From a bacterium (GTDB taxonomy: Bacteria; Acidobacteriota; Polarisedimenticolia; Polarisedimenticolales; Polarisedimenticolaceae), in the NCBI GenBank assembly GCA_024226515.1, contig JAAELQ010000116.1, forward strand, positions 248,001 through 312,000: a stretch of 64,000 nt of DNA, written 5' to 3'. Under the pieces are notes generated by a model. It was given only the letters and a program-made list of their open reading frames with translations, searched no databases and was not told where the DNA came from. Of the stretch, positions 18,148-26,983 are shown one piece after another. Every line of letters starts with the position of its first letter. Position 1 is the first letter of the stretch. Position numbers and translations under genes: made by a program.

Positions 18148-18654
18148 ATGCTCGTTCGTTATGCGGAGGAGAGTTTCCAAAAGGGCATTCGCGCGTTGAA
18201 CGGATGCCGCATACGTGAGGCCCTCGCGTTCTTCGAGGCGGCGATCGAACTGGAGAAGAGGTTCGGCGTGCAGATTCCACAGGCGCGTTACCTGTCGTTC
18301 TACGGCCTGTGCCTCTCGCTGCACGGAAGGCGGTTGCACGAGGCGGTGGACGTCTGCCGCCTCGCGGTCAAGCTCGACGAGTTCAACGCCGACATGCACG
18401 CGAACCTGACGCGCGTGCTGCTCGCCGCCGACCTGAAGCGCGAGGCGTACCAGACGCTGGCGCGTGGACTGCGCACGCACTCCGACCACGTCAGCCTGCG
18501 ACGGCTGTGGCGTCAGATGGGCGCCCGGCGCAAGCCGGTGATTCCGTTTCTCGGTCGGGGCAACCCGATCAACGTGGCGCTGGGTCGGATGGTGGCGGGT
18601 GGCAAGAAGGCACCGCCCTCGGGCGCCGCTCGCCGCGTCAGTCGAGGCGCTTGA
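18148..18654 (+). CDS. TPR-like helical repeat protein
   Basis: 168 residues from the ATG at 18148, chosen because GGGAGGA precedes it and the helical domain begins at once (YAEESFQKGIRALNG). Longer in-frame starts exist (18049, 18124), but the added residues are low-complexity. Three helical pairs of TPR type are visible (REALAFFEAAIELE, HEAVDVCRLAVKLDEF, ANLTRVLLAADLKREAY). A basic, glycine-rich tail may contact nucleic acid or a membrane. No enzyme motif. The 3' end overlaps the convergent OmpA gene by 17 bases. Confidence 0.7.
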   Translation: MLVRYAEESFQKGIRALNGCRIREALAFFEAAIELEKRFGVQIPQARYLSFYGLCLSLHGRRLHEAVDVCRLAVKLDEFNADMHANLTRVLLAADLKREAYQTLARGLRTHSDHVSLRRLWRQMGARRKPVIPFLGRGNPINVALGRMVAGGKKAPPSGAARRVSRGA

Positions 18655-20125
18655 GCTCGACCCGTCGATTCAGCGCGCGTCCCTCGGGCGTTTCGTTGTC
18701 CGCGATCGGTTGCCTGTCGCCGTAGCCGCGAGCCTCCAGCCGATCCCGGTCCACGCCGAGGTCGATCAGATAGGCGCGTACCGCCTCCGCGCGTCGCGTC
18801 GACAGCCAGCGGTTCAGGGTCTCGGAGCCCGAGTTGTCGGTGTGGCCGCCGACCTCGACGCGCACGTCCGGAACCTGCTGCAACGCCTCGACCACGTTGG
18901 CCAGGGCCTTCTCGGCCTCGAGCGTCAGCGTCTCGCTGCCCAACTCGAACGCGACGCCCTCCAACACGACCGTCTCACCGACGTCGATCCGCGTCGAGGG
19001 CAGCATGCAGCCCTGCGCGCCGACGGTCTCACCCGCCGGTGTGTCCGGGCAGCGATCGATACCGTCGTAGACTCCGTCGCCGTCGTCGTCCCTTGCACAC
19101 CCGATCTCATCGACCTCGACGCCGACGGGCGTGTCCGAGCAAAGGTCGATTCCGTCGTAGCTTCCATCGCCGTCGCTGTCCAGCGGGCAGCCGCTGGCCG
19201 AGACCACGACGCCGGTCGGCGTGTCGGGGCACATGTCGGCGCCGTCGTCCACGTCGTCGCCGTCGGTGTCCATGCGGCACCCGCGCTCGTCCACCTGCGC
19301 TCCGCCGCGTGTCGCGGCGCAATCGTCCTCGACGTCGGGTACGCCGTCGCCGTCCGTGTCCGGTCGACAACCGTCGGAGTCGACCTTCGAGCCCTGAGGC
19401 GTTCCACGGCAGACGTCGAGCCCGTCGAACACGCCGTCACGGTCGGTATCGACGGGGCAGCCGAACGGATCGACCATCACGCGCAGCGGAGTGCCGTCGC
19501 AGCGGTCCTTCGGATCCGGCACGCCGTCGTCGTCGTCGTCCTTGACCGAGCTTCCGGGGCCCCAGCTCAGGCCGAAGAGAAACCGTGCTTGAGTGATGTC
19601 CTCGCTGCGGTCGTCGAAGATCAGGCCGTCCTCGGCCAGTGTGTGATCGACGCGCAGCTCCCAGCGATAGCGCATTCGGCCGCTGACCCAGATCCGCTGT
19701 CCGGCGCCCGCCGTGGCGAACGCGCTGGTGAAGTCCGTCGCCGAGTCGAACTCGATCGAGCTGAATCCGACGCCGCCCGTCACGAACCAGCGCACGCTGC
19801 GGTCCGGGTTGAACAGATAGTCTCCGCCGACCCGCGCGCTCCATTCGTCGGCGTCGCCGCGGAAGGTCCGCGTGTCGTAGCGCGTGAACAGGACGTCGCC
19901 GTAGACGCCGATGTTGCGATGGAAGACCCAGCCGACGCGTCCGCCGAGGCTGGCCTCGAGGTCGGACAGCTCCGGCCCGGAGAGGTCTTCGTCGGGTAGC
20001 GTCAATCCGCCAAGCAGGCCGAATTCGAGCCCGCGCGTGTCGTCCGCGCCGCTCGCCGGCAGCGCGGTCAGCCCGACGCATAACCCGATCGCGCACAACG
20101 CGATCGGCGAGATCCTGCCGCCCAT
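18638..20125 (-). CDS. OmpA-family outer-membrane protein with barrel and thrombospondin-3 repeats
   Basis: 495 residues. The ATG at 20125 is chosen because AGGAGG sits five bases upstream and the signal peptide follows directly. An eight-strand-like beta-barrel occupies about 25-185. A calcium-binding TSP3 linker (D-x-D-x-D-G, about 190-375) has six repeats ending in DxCPDTP-G. A C-terminal OmpA domain (about 385-495) carries the peptidoglycan-binding signature GHTDNSGSETLNRWLSTRRA and ARGYGDRQPIADN. The protein anchors the outer membrane to the cell wall, with the TSP3 segment acting as a calcium-stiffened spacer. All conserved OmpA residues are present. Confidence 0.92.
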   Translation of the reverse strand: MGGRISPIALCAIGLCVGLTALPASGADDTRGLEFGLLGGLTLPDEDLSGPELSDLEASLGGRVGWVFHRNIGVYGDVLFTRYDTRTFRGDADEWSARVGGDYLFNPDRSVRWFVTGGVGFSSIEFDSATDFTSAFATAGAGQRIWVSGRMRYRWELRVDHTLAEDGLIFDDRSEDITQARFLFGLSWGPGSSVKDDDDDGVPDPKDRCDGTPLRVMVDPFGCPVDTDRDGVFDGLDVCRGTPQGSKVDSDGCRPDTDGDGVPDVEDDCAATRGGAQVDERGCRMDTDGDDVDDGADMCPDTPTGVVVSASGCPLDSDGDGSYDGIDLCSDTPVGVEVDEIGCARDDDGDGVYDGIDRCPDTPAGETVGAQGCMLPSTRIDVGETVVLEGVAFELGSETLTLEAEKALANVVEALQQVPDVRVEVGGHTDNSGSETLNRWLSTRRAEAVRAYLIDLGVDRDRLEARGYGDRQPIADNETPEGRALNRRVELKRLD

Positions 20126-20222
20126 CGATCCTCCTGCCCGGCGCACCGGAACTCACTCCGGACGCCGCGACGGGGGAGAATAGCAAACCGCGGTGGCGAA
20201 AGCGGCGTTCAGGCCGCCATGC

Positions 20223-20228
20223 CATAAT
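20223..20228 (+). promoter_or_regulatory. Candidate -10 element for the tricorn-like gene
   Basis: CATAAT lies 47 bases before the GTG start. No clear -35 is seen. A strong purine-rich Shine-Dalgarno (GAGGAGGAGG, 20262-20271) sits just before the start. Confidence 0.35.
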
Positions 20229-20275
20229 CCCCGTCCTTCCAAAACCAACTTGTATTCGTTCGAGGAGGAGGTCCA

Positions 20276-23200
20276 GTGGGCCGGAAAAGGACAGTTCTGG
20301 TTGCGTTCATCCTGTGCCTCGTGCCGGCCCTCGTGGCCCAGGCCGAGGAGGCGCGCATTCTGCGCTTCGCCGACATCCACGAGGGGGTCATCGCCTTCGT
20401 CTACGCCGGCGACATCTGGACCGTCCCGTCCACGGGAGGGGACGCTCGGCGGCTGACCTCCCACCCGGGAATGGAGCTGTTTCCCAAGTTCTCGCCCGAC
20501 GGCAGCCATATCGCCTTCAGCGCCGAGTACGGCGGCAACAGGCAGATCTGGGTCATGCCGACCGTGGGCGGCGCGCCGCGGCAGCTGACCTACTACAACG
20601 ATGTGGGCCCGATGCCGCCCCGCGGCGGATTCGACTACCGCGTCCTGGACTGGACCCCGGACGGCAAGGAGATCCTGTTCCGCGCCAACCGCCTGCCCTG
20701 GGGCGTGCGGATGGGACGGCCGTACACGATCCCGTTCGAGGGCGGCATGGAACGCCCGCTCGAGGTGCCGGAGACCGGAGGCGGGATGTTCTCGCCGGAC
20801 GGCAAGCAGTACGTCTTCACGCCGATCGATCGCGAGTTTCGCACGTGGAAGCGCCACCAGGGCGGCCGTGCGCAGAACGTCTGGCTCTACGACCTGAAGC
20901 GCGGCGAGGCGCGGCAGATCACCGAGTACCGGGGAACCGACAACCAGCCGCTGTGGGTCGGCGACAAGATCTACTTCACGTCGGATCGCGAGAACGGGCG
21001 GCTGAACCTGTGGTCGGCCGATCCGCAGGGCGGCGGTTTTGCACGAGTCACGAAGCACGACGACTTCGACGTCTTGTGGCCCAGCGCCGGACCGAGGCAG
21101 ATCGTCTACGAGTGCGGCGGGTTCCTGTACCGCCTGGACCCGAGTACGGGCGATTCCAAGCGCGTACCGGTCGAGGTCACCGGCGATTTCATCGACACGC
21201 TGCCTTCGTACCGCAAGGCCACGGGACAGGTGACCTCCGTCGAGATCTCGCCCAGCGGCAAGCGCGCGGTCGTAGTCGCTCGGGGCGACGTGTTCACGGT
21301 GCCCGCGGAGAAGGGTGAGACGCGCAACCTGACGCGAACGCCGGGGACGCGCGAGCACAGCGCCACCTGGTCGCCCGACGGGATGTGGATCGCCTACCTG
21401 GGTGATGCGACCGGCGAGTACGAGATCTACCTGCGCAAGCAGGACGGCAGCGGCGAAGAGCGTCGCCTGACCGGCGGCGCGAGCGTGTGGAAGTTCCCGC
21501 CGTTGTGGTCGCCCGACAGCACCCGGCTGGCCTACGGCGACCGCGATCAGAAGCTGATCATCGTGGACGTCGAGGACGGCGGTGTAGTCGAGGTCGACCA
21601 CTCGCCGACCAACAACATCCGCGACTACCGGTGGTCGGCCGACGGATCGTGGCTGGTCTACACGAAGCTCGACGATTCGCGATTCAGCTCGATCTTCGTC
21701 TACGACGTCGAGGCCGGAGAAGTGTCGCGCTTGACCGACGAGCTGACCAACGACTACTCGCCCGTGATCGACCCCGAGGGGCGCTACCTGTACTTCCTGT
21801 CGGACAGGGACTACAACCTCACGTTCAGCGGATACGAGTTCAACTACTTCTACACCGACCCGACGCGTATCTACGCGGCGACGCTGCAGGCGGACGGGCC
21901 CGCGCTGCTCGCCCCGAAGAGCGACGAGGAGCAGCCCGCGGACGAAGAGTCGGGCGGCGGCGACGAGGCCGCGGAGAAGGCGGACGACGACGCGGAGGCG
22001 GAGGATGCGCGCCTCGAGATCGACGTCGAGGGGTTCGGCGACCGCGTGGTCGCGTTGCCCGAGCCGGCCGGCAACTACACCGGGCTCAGCGCGACGGCCG
22101 GGGGCGTGTTCTACCTGGCGGGCGACCCCGGCTCGCGCGCGCTCAAGGGTTTCTCGATCGAGAGCGAGAAGGCCGAGACGTATCTCGAGGGTGTCAACGG
22201 CTACGAGATCTCGGCTGACGGTAAGAAGGTGCTGTACCGCGCGCGCGGTGGGGTGTACGGCATCGTCGATCTGGCTCCGGGCAAGAAATCGGGCGACGGC
22301 AAGCTCTCGCTCGACGGGCTCGAGCTGCGCGTCGAGCCGCCGGCCGAGTGGCAGCAGATTTACGCCGACGGCTGGCGCATCACGCGCGACTGGTTTTACG
22401 ACGCGGGGATGCACGGCCTGGACTGGGACGCGATGCGCGAGCTGTACCAGCCGATGGTCGACTCGCTGCGCTATCGCGGCGATCTCGACTACATCCTCGG
22501 CGAGCTGGGCGGAGAGTTGAACGCGGGGCACTTCTACGTCAATTGGGGCGACATGCCCTCGGTCGAGCGCCGGGACGGCGGTCTACTCGGGGCCGAGATC
22601 GAGGCCCACGGTTCCGGCTACTTCCGCATCGCCAGGATCTTCTCCGGTGAGAACTGGCATCCGGATTTCCGTTCGCCGCTGACCGAGGCCGGCGTCGACG
22701 CCGACGAGGGCGACTTCATCCTCGCCGTCGACGGTGTGCCGGCGACCGATGCGCAGAACGTCTACGAACTGCTGCAGAACGCCGCGGGTCGCACCGTGCG
22801 GCTGCTGATCAACGACAAGCCGAAGCTCGACGGGGCGCACGAGGAGCACGTGCGGCCGATCGCGCGCGAGACGAACCTGCGCTACCTCGACTGGATTCGC
22901 ACGCGGCGCGAGATCGTCGAACGCCTGTCGGACGGACGCATCGGCTACGTCCACATGCCCAACACCGCGGGCGCCGGCAACCGCGAGCTGCGCAAGTACT
23001 TCTACCCGCAGGCGCACAAGGAGGCGTTGATCTTCGACGTGCGTTACAACGGCGGCGGCTTCATCCCCGACCGCATGATGGAGCTGGTCGGGCGACAGCC
23101 GCTGAGCTACTGGAAGCGTCGCGGTGTGCCCCCGATGCGCACGCCCGGCTACGCGCACAGCGGGCCCAAGGCCTGCCTGATCAACGCGTACTCCAGCTCC

Positions 23201-23539
23201 GGCGGTGACGCCTTCCCGTACTACTTCCGCAAGATGCAGCTCGGGCCGCTGATCGGCACGCGGACGTGGGGCGGCCTGATCGGGTTGTCCGGCAACCCGG
23301 GCTTCATGGACGGGGGTTCGGTGAACGTCCCGACCTTCCGCTTCATGGACACCGACGGTAACTGGGACGTCGAGAACATCGGCGTGGCGCCTGACGTTCG
23401 CGTCGTCGACCGACCGGACCTCGTGGCGGGCGGACAGGACCCGACGCTGGAGAAGGCGATCGAGGTTCTAATGAAGGAGCTCGAGCGCAATCCGCCCCAG
23501 ATGCCCGAGGCGCCCGAGCCTCCGCGCATGGATCGCTAG
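20276..23539 (+). CDS. Tricorn-type protease (S41 family) with beta-propellers, PDZ and signal peptide
   Basis: 1,087 residues from a GTG with a very strong Shine-Dalgarno. A signal peptide covers about 5-23 (VLVAFILCLVPALVAQA), so it is exported, unlike the archaeal cytosolic tricorn. WD40/PD40-like propeller blades occupy about 28-540 with repeated FSPDG, WTPDG and WSPDG turns. An acidic linker (about 543-581) is rich in Glu/Asp. The second propeller remnant and the C1 domain (about 590-760) contain AGHFYVNWGD, which supplies the conserved His. A PDZ-like domain (about 770-860) follows. The S41 core (about 880-1065) contains the serine cluster SSSGGD at 973-978, the likely nucleophile. The enzyme probably degrades oligopeptides in the periplasm. 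Confidence 0.93.
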   Translation: MGRKRTVLVAFILCLVPALVAQAEEARILRFADIHEGVIAFVYAGDIWTVPSTGGDARRLTSHPGMELFPKFSPDGSHIAFSAEYGGNRQIWVMPTVGGAPRQLTYYNDVGPMPPRGGFDYRVLDWTPDGKEILFRANRLPWGVRMGRPYTIPFEGGMERPLEVPETGGGMFSPDGKQYVFTPIDREFRTWKRHQGGRAQNVWLYDLKRGEARQITEYRGTDNQPLWVGDKIYFTSDRENGRLNLWSADPQGGGFARVTKHDDFDVLWPSAGPRQIVYECGGFLYRLDPSTGDSKRVPVEVTGDFIDTLPSYRKATGQVTSVEISPSGKRAVVVARGDVFTVPAEKGETRNLTRTPGTREHSATWSPDGMWIAYLGDATGEYEIYLRKQDGSGEERRLTGGASVWKFPPLWSPDSTRLAYGDRDQKLIIVDVEDGGVVEVDHSPTNNIRDYRWSADGSWLVYTKLDDSRFSSIFVYDVEAGEVSRLTDELTNDYSPVIDPEGRYLYFLSDRDYNLTFSGYEFNYFYTDPTRIYAATLQADGPALLAPKSDEEQPADEESGGGDEAAEKADDDAEAEDARLEIDVEGFGDRVVALPEPAGNYTGLSATAGGVFYLAGDPGSRALKGFSIESEKAETYLEGVNGYEISADGKKVLYRARGGVYGIVDLAPGKKSGDGKLSLDGLELRVEPPAEWQQIYADGWRITRDWFYDAGMHGLDWDAMRELYQPMVDSLRYRGDLDYILGELGGELNAGHFYVNWGDMPSVERRDGGLLGAEIEAHGSGYFRIARIFSGENWHPDFRSPLTEAGVDADEGDFILAVDGVPATDAQNVYELLQNAAGRTVRLLINDKPKLDGAHEEHVRPIARETNLRYLDWIRTRREIVERLSDGRIGYVHMPNTAGAGNRELRKYFYPQAHKEALIFDVRYNGGGFIPDRMMELVGRQPLSYWKRRGVPPMRTPGYAHSGPKACLINAYSSSGGDAFPYYFRKMQLGPLIGTRTWGGLIGLSGNPGFMDGGSVNVPTFRFMDTDGNWDVENIGVAPDVRVVDRPDLVAGGQDPTLEKAIEVLMKELERNPPQMPEAPEPPRMDR

Positions 23540-23542
23540 GTC

Positions 23543-24343
23543 CTAGCGCGGCACGCGGAACGAGATGCCGAGGCCGGCGTACCAGTCGCCGGCCTCGTCC
23601 GACAACCCGACCCCTGCCGCGGCGTCGAGCTGGACGTTGTCGCGCACGAGCCAGGTGACTCCGCCGTCGAACGCGTTGGCGGGCCCGCCCGAATCGCTGA
23701 GCGCGGCGTCGCCGAACAGCTCGACGTAGTAGCCGAAGCGCTCTCCCCCCGAGATGCCGAGGGCCACGGTCCACTCCAGGCGCGAGAACGTATCCCGGTC
23801 TCCCGAGGAGTCGGTGACCGTCTGCCAGGCGGCGCCGAGGTTGTAGCCCAGCGACAGACGCTCGGTCAGTCCGTTGGCCAACGCCAGCCGGAACGACGGG
23901 TCGGCCCGGTCCGTCGTGAACTCCTCGTCCCCGACCGGCAGTCCGAGGGATGCGATCAGCGCGCCCTGCGGCCGTCGCCCGTTCTCGTCGAACAGTCCGA
24001 CCTTGAACCCTACCGACGCATCCGCCGACCCGTCGGTATCCACCGAGCCTCCGGGAGTGTCGGCCTCCGTCCACCGGTAGCCGTCGTACCCCAGTCGCAG
24101 CTCCCAGCGCTCGGCGAGACCGACGCGCACCAGCGTCTCCGGGAACGAATCCGCGGTCGTGTCGTCCCCGTCCCCGTCCTCCGCGTGCGTCCAGCCGACC
24201 TCGAACTGCACCGCGTTGCGAGGCACCACCTCCGCCGATTCCGTCTGATCCGGTCGATCGGTAACCAGCTCCTCGGCGCCGGCAAACCCGACGAGCCCCG
24301 AAAACAGAAGAAAAACAAGCCCCCAACCAATTTTAGGCATCAT
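23543..24343 (-). CDS. Outer-membrane channel of the MetA/transporter type
   Basis: 266 residues from the ATG at 24343 (tandem ATGs; AAGGA upstream). The signal peptide covers about 2-22 and is followed by ELVTDRPDQTESA, the hallmark opening of the phenol-degradation MetA-like outer-membrane family (PF13557). The rest alternates beta-strands and turns and ends in an aromatic-basic motif (GISFRVPR) typical of barrel proteins. These proteins are thought to be outer-membrane channels, but no substrate is known. Only three bases separate its stop from that of the convergent tricorn-like gene. A G-rich tract on its coding strand lies 37-72 bases upstream. Confidence 0.85.
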   Translation of the reverse strand: MMPKIGWGLVFLLFSGLVGFAGAEELVTDRPDQTESAEVVPRNAVQFEVGWTHAEDGDGDDTTADSFPETLVRVGLAERWELRLGYDGYRWTEADTPGGSVDTDGSADASVGFKVGLFDENGRRPQGALIASLGLPVGDEEFTTDRADPSFRLALANGLTERLSLGYNLGAAWQTVTDSSGDRDTFSRLEWTVALGISGGERFGYYVELFGDAALSDSGGPANAFDGGVTWLVRDNVQLDAAAGVGLSDEAGDWYAGLGISFRVPR

Positions 24344-24379
24344 GAAACATCCTTTTTGGCAGCCCAAAATACCACGCGA

Positions 24380-24414
24380 CCCCACGACCCCACCCCGACC
24401 CCCCACCCCGACCC
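24380..24414 (-). promoter_or_regulatory. G-tract array with G-quadruplex potential upstream of the channel gene
   Basis: On the minus strand six runs of three to six G lie within 35 bases (C-runs on the plus strand at 24380-83, 24388-91, 24393-96, 24399-404, 24406-09, 24412-14), with one- to four-base spacers. That satisfies the G3+N1-7 quadruplex pattern. A TATTTT hexamer (24366-24371, minus) lies between it and the start, so the tract would occupy the -35 region. Confidence 0.5.
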
Positions 24415-24503
24415 AGGTTGATTTCGGAGAGGTCAGTTTCGGTCATGTTTGGGCAGTTTTCGCAGGTGGCAGGGGCGAAGCGGCGATTCGGAGCGTAGGG
24501 CTC

Positions 24504-25337
24504 CTAGCGTCGCGCAGGGAAGCGGTCGGCCGCTTCGGCCCAGGCCTGCGCCACCTCGACGTCCAGCAGGTGGCTCGGGCGGACGTTCTTCAGCGCCGCC
24601 AGCATGACCGAACGCACGTCGGGGATCGTTCGCTCGAGGGTCGCGAGCAGTTTCTTGATCTCGACGCGTTTCAGGTCGGCCTGCGAGCCGCAGAGGTTGC
24701 AGGGCAGGATCGGGTAGCCCACCTCGGTGGCGTGCCGCGCGATGTCGGACTCGGAACACTCGATCAGCGGGCGGATCACGCGGAAGCGGCCGTCGTTGGT
24801 CACGTAGTCCGCCGGCATCGCCTGCAACCGGCCGGAGTAAAACAAGTTCAGCAGCAACGTCTCCAGCGAGTCGTCACGATGATGCCCCAGCGCGATCTTG
24901 TTGCATGCCACACGCTCGGCCGCGGTGTAGAGGATTCCGCGGCGCAGCCGCGAGCAGACGCGACAGTAGGTCGGCCGCGCTTCGCCCTCGGCCTGCGCGA
25001 TGACCGCGGAGTACGTGTCCTCGCGCACAACCTCGTGCGGGAGATCGAGGCCCTCGAGCCACGCACGCAGCGGGGCGCCGTCGTAGCCGGGCTGCCCCTG
25101 GTCCAGGTGCCAGGCGACCAGCTCGAAGCGCACGGGCGCCTTCCTGCGCGCCGCGGCCAGCAGATCCAGCAGGGTGTAGCTGTCCTTGCCCCCGGAGACC
25201 GCGACCAGGATCCGGTCGCCGTCCTCGATCAGGCCGTAGGCGCCGACGGTGGCCAACATCCGCCGCGAAAGCCGTCGGCGCAGCGGTTCGGCGCCGGCGC
25301 GTTCGCCGGTCGGTTCCGGGGCGGAAATACGAAGCAT
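24504..25337 (-). CDS. ttcA: TtcA-like tRNA 2-thiocytidine synthetase (PP-loop ATPase)
   Basis: 277 residues from the ATG at 25337. The PP-loop SGGKDS (about 50-55) activates a tRNA base by adenylation. Paired cysteines CRVC (about 125) and CNLC (about 218) match the TtcA/TtuA Fe-S ligands, and GHHRDDSLETLLLNL is the characteristic central motif. TtcA thiolates C32 of certain tRNAs in the cytoplasm. The protein is somewhat shorter than the roughly 310-residue E. coli enzyme. A TtuA-type 2-thiouridine activity is less likely because the extra zinc-finger cysteines of TtuA are not evident. It is transcribed away from the unknown gene at 25453. Confidence 0.88.
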   Translation of the reverse strand: MLRISAPEPTGERAGAEPLRRRLSRRMLATVGAYGLIEDGDRILVAVSGGKDSYTLLDLLAAARRKAPVRFELVAWHLDQGQPGYDGAPLRAWLEGLDLPHEVVREDTYSAVIAQAEGEARPTYCRVCSRLRRGILYTAAERVACNKIALGHHRDDSLETLLLNLFYSGRLQAMPADYVTNDGRFRVIRPLIECSESDIARHATEVGYPILPCNLCGSQADLKRVEIKKLLATLERTIPDVRSVMLAALKNVRPSHLLDVEVAQAWAEAADRFPARR

Positions 25338-25452
25338 GACGGTATCGTAGCAGGGGCCTGCCTCGTCCCCTTTGCGCCTGCCCCGTCCGGCCCCCATATT
25401 CGATTCATGGGCGGGCCGTCCTGCTCGACCCGGTACTCCACGGTCAAACCCC

Positions 25453-26202
25453 TTGAAGAAGAAGTGGAACAACGCACGCGACGTATGGGAGATCGTTGTC
25501 GACGATCCCAACGACCACGCGCTGGCGCGATTCGAGTTCCCTCCGGCGGCGCACCACTGGCTCTCCAGTCCCAGCCGTTGCCTGAGAAGTCTCGAGCCGG
25601 CGCGTGAGATCTCCGCGCCGTTCTTCAATCGTCTGCGGCACTTCGTACGCGACGGACGGGTCCGCGTGAGCTGCCTCGTCCGCGAGCGAAAGTCGAAGCC
25701 GATCCGTCACTCGGTCATTCTCGGAACCGACGATCACCCGAAGTCGATCGCGATGCCGCTCGACAACTCGGCGCGGCCGGACTGGAGCCCGTTTCCTCGG
25801 CTGTCGCCCGAGTTCCGCAGCGTGGCGGAACTGGTCGCCGGGTCCGCCCTGGGCGGTCTCGTCTCGCCGCCGCTCGTCTTCCCCTGCGCCGTGTGGGCCA
25901 ACTGGAAGAGCGTCTTCCCATGTCGAGCCGGCAGCCGGGAGAACCTGGTGCCGGCCGAGCTGACGCAGATCGACGAGCCGATGGCGATCCTGCAGTGCAA
26001 CTTCTCCGGTGTGATCACCTTGTTGCGCGCGCCGGGAACGCTGGTGCTGGCCGATCTGTGGGGGCAAGTGCGGCTGGAGGACAATCCGTCGCCGCAGGAG
26101 TGGCTCGTCGCGCAACTCGAGGGTCGGGCCCAGCCGTCGCCCGAGTCGCTGGGCCGGCGGTCGAAGAAGGTCGCGACGGGAGGCGGAGCGGAGGGTCCGT
26201 AG
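25453..26202 (+). CDS. Conserved-looking protein of unknown function
   Basis: 249 residues from a TTG. An alternative TTG at 25372 would add 27 low-complexity residues; neither has a convincing ribosome-binding site, so the start is uncertain. The N-terminal half is mixed alpha/beta with a basic middle (VRVSCLVRERKSKPIRHS), and the second half is hydrophobic but has no clear membrane span. The tail is Gly/Lys-rich. I recognise no catalytic or binding motif. Codon use with G/C-rich third positions supports this strand over the overlapping antisense frame at 25444-26280. It stands alone between divergent ttcA and a convergent barrel gene. Confidence 0.6.
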   Translation: MKKKWNNARDVWEIVVDDPNDHALARFEFPPAAHHWLSSPSRCLRSLEPAREISAPFFNRLRHFVRDGRVRVSCLVRERKSKPIRHSVILGTDDHPKSIAMPLDNSARPDWSPFPRLSPEFRSVAELVAGSALGGLVSPPLVFPCAVWANWKSVFPCRAGSRENLVPAELTQIDEPMAILQCNFSGVITLLRAPGTLVLADLWGQVRLEDNPSPQEWLVAQLEGRAQPSPESLGRRSKKVATGGGAEGP

Positions 26203-26224
26203 CCCGGACCCCCCACACCGAAAC

Positions 26225-26893
26225 TCAGAATCGAGCGCTGATACCGGCGAGGAAACCGTCGGTGTCGATATCGCCGTCACCGAATCCGACCTGCGTGAAC
26301 TCGACGTTCTGCAGACGATAGCCCGCGCGCACCGCCATGAACGGCAGCGCCTTCCAGGCCACGCCGACCTCGATGTCGGAGCCGCTGATGTCCTCCAGAT
26401 CGGTGGTCGGCGTCGACGCGTCGTCCAGCTCGGGCATGTAGGAGCCCTGGCCGTAGGCGTAGAACAGGCCGAAGCTCACGCGGCCCTCGACCGACAGACG
26501 CACGCCGGACGTGTCGCCGTTCATGCCGACCATGTTCAGGTCCATCTCCTGCCAGCCGGCCCCGACGGCGATGAAGTTGTCGTCGGTCGGAGAGAACACG
26601 CGCCACATCAAGTCCAGGCTGGTGTAGCTCGACTCGTTGTCGAGGACGCTGATGTCGTCGTAGTCGGTGTTGAAGAATGAGCCGCGCACGCCGTAGCGTT
26701 GCAGGAACCACACCTCGGCGCGCAGGCCCGGCGTGTTTCCGTCGGACGACAGATCGGCCAGGCCGCCGGTGTCGTAATTGTTGGCCCAGTACACGGCTCC
26801 GACTTCGCCGTCGACCGGCCCCATCGCCGCGGCCGGCGCGGCAAACAGGCACACGAGCGCCACCGCCCACAAGGCAGTCTTCATCGCTTTCAT
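26225..26893 (-). CDS. Small outer-membrane beta-barrel protein
   Basis: 222 residues. Signal peptide at 1-23 (ALWAVALVCLFAAPAAA). The mature part is a run of amphipathic strands separated by Asp/Gly turns and ends in GISARF, whose terminal Phe is the usual BAM-recognition residue. Eight strands are likely. GGAG lies eight bases before the ATG. It probably sits in the outer membrane as a small porin or structural barrel; function cannot be assigned further. It lies downstream of, and on the same strand as, the CRTAC1 operon, separated by a hairpin. Confidence 0.8.
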   Translation of the reverse strand: MKAMKTALWAVALVCLFAAPAAAMGPVDGEVGAVYWANNYDTGGLADLSSDGNTPGLRAEVWFLQRYGVRGSFFNTDYDDISVLDNESSYTSLDLMWRVFSPTDDNFIAVGAGWQEMDLNMVGMNGDTSGVRLSVEGRVSFGLFYAYGQGSYMPELDDASTPTTDLEDISGSDIEVGVAWKALPFMAVRAGYRLQNVEFTQVGFGDGDIDTDGFLAGISARF

Positions 26894-26924
26894 GGAGAGT
26901 CTCCTTCGGTCACGGAACCACGCG

Positions 26925-26939
26925 GAGGGCGCGGCCCTC
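26925..26939 (-). terminator. Short GC hairpin between CRTAC1 operon and barrel gene
   Basis: GAGGGC-GCG-GCCCTC forms a six-base-pair stem with a three-base loop 45 bases after the CRTAC1 stop. There is no T-tract, so termination is only a possibility. Confidence 0.3.
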
Positions 26940-26983
26940 GGAACCCCTACCTACAAACGTAGGCCGGAGACGCCCGGGAGCAA

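Noticed and set aside
18937-19545. Possible tandem DNA repeat or CRISPR-like array in the GTCGTC-rich stretch
   Set aside because: It is the codon pattern of Asp-rich thrombospondin-3 repeats in the OmpA gene; there are no spacers.
20153-22531. Long minus-strand open frame (792 codons) opposite the tricorn-like gene
   Set aside because: The plus strand encodes a clear multi-domain protease. The antisense protein is Arg/Val/Asp-rich with no domain, a usual effect of high GC.
25444-26280. Minus-strand frame (278 codons) opposite the unknown gene
   Set aside because: Arg-rich, motif-free, and runs into the barrel gene. Kept only as an alternative to the plus-strand call.
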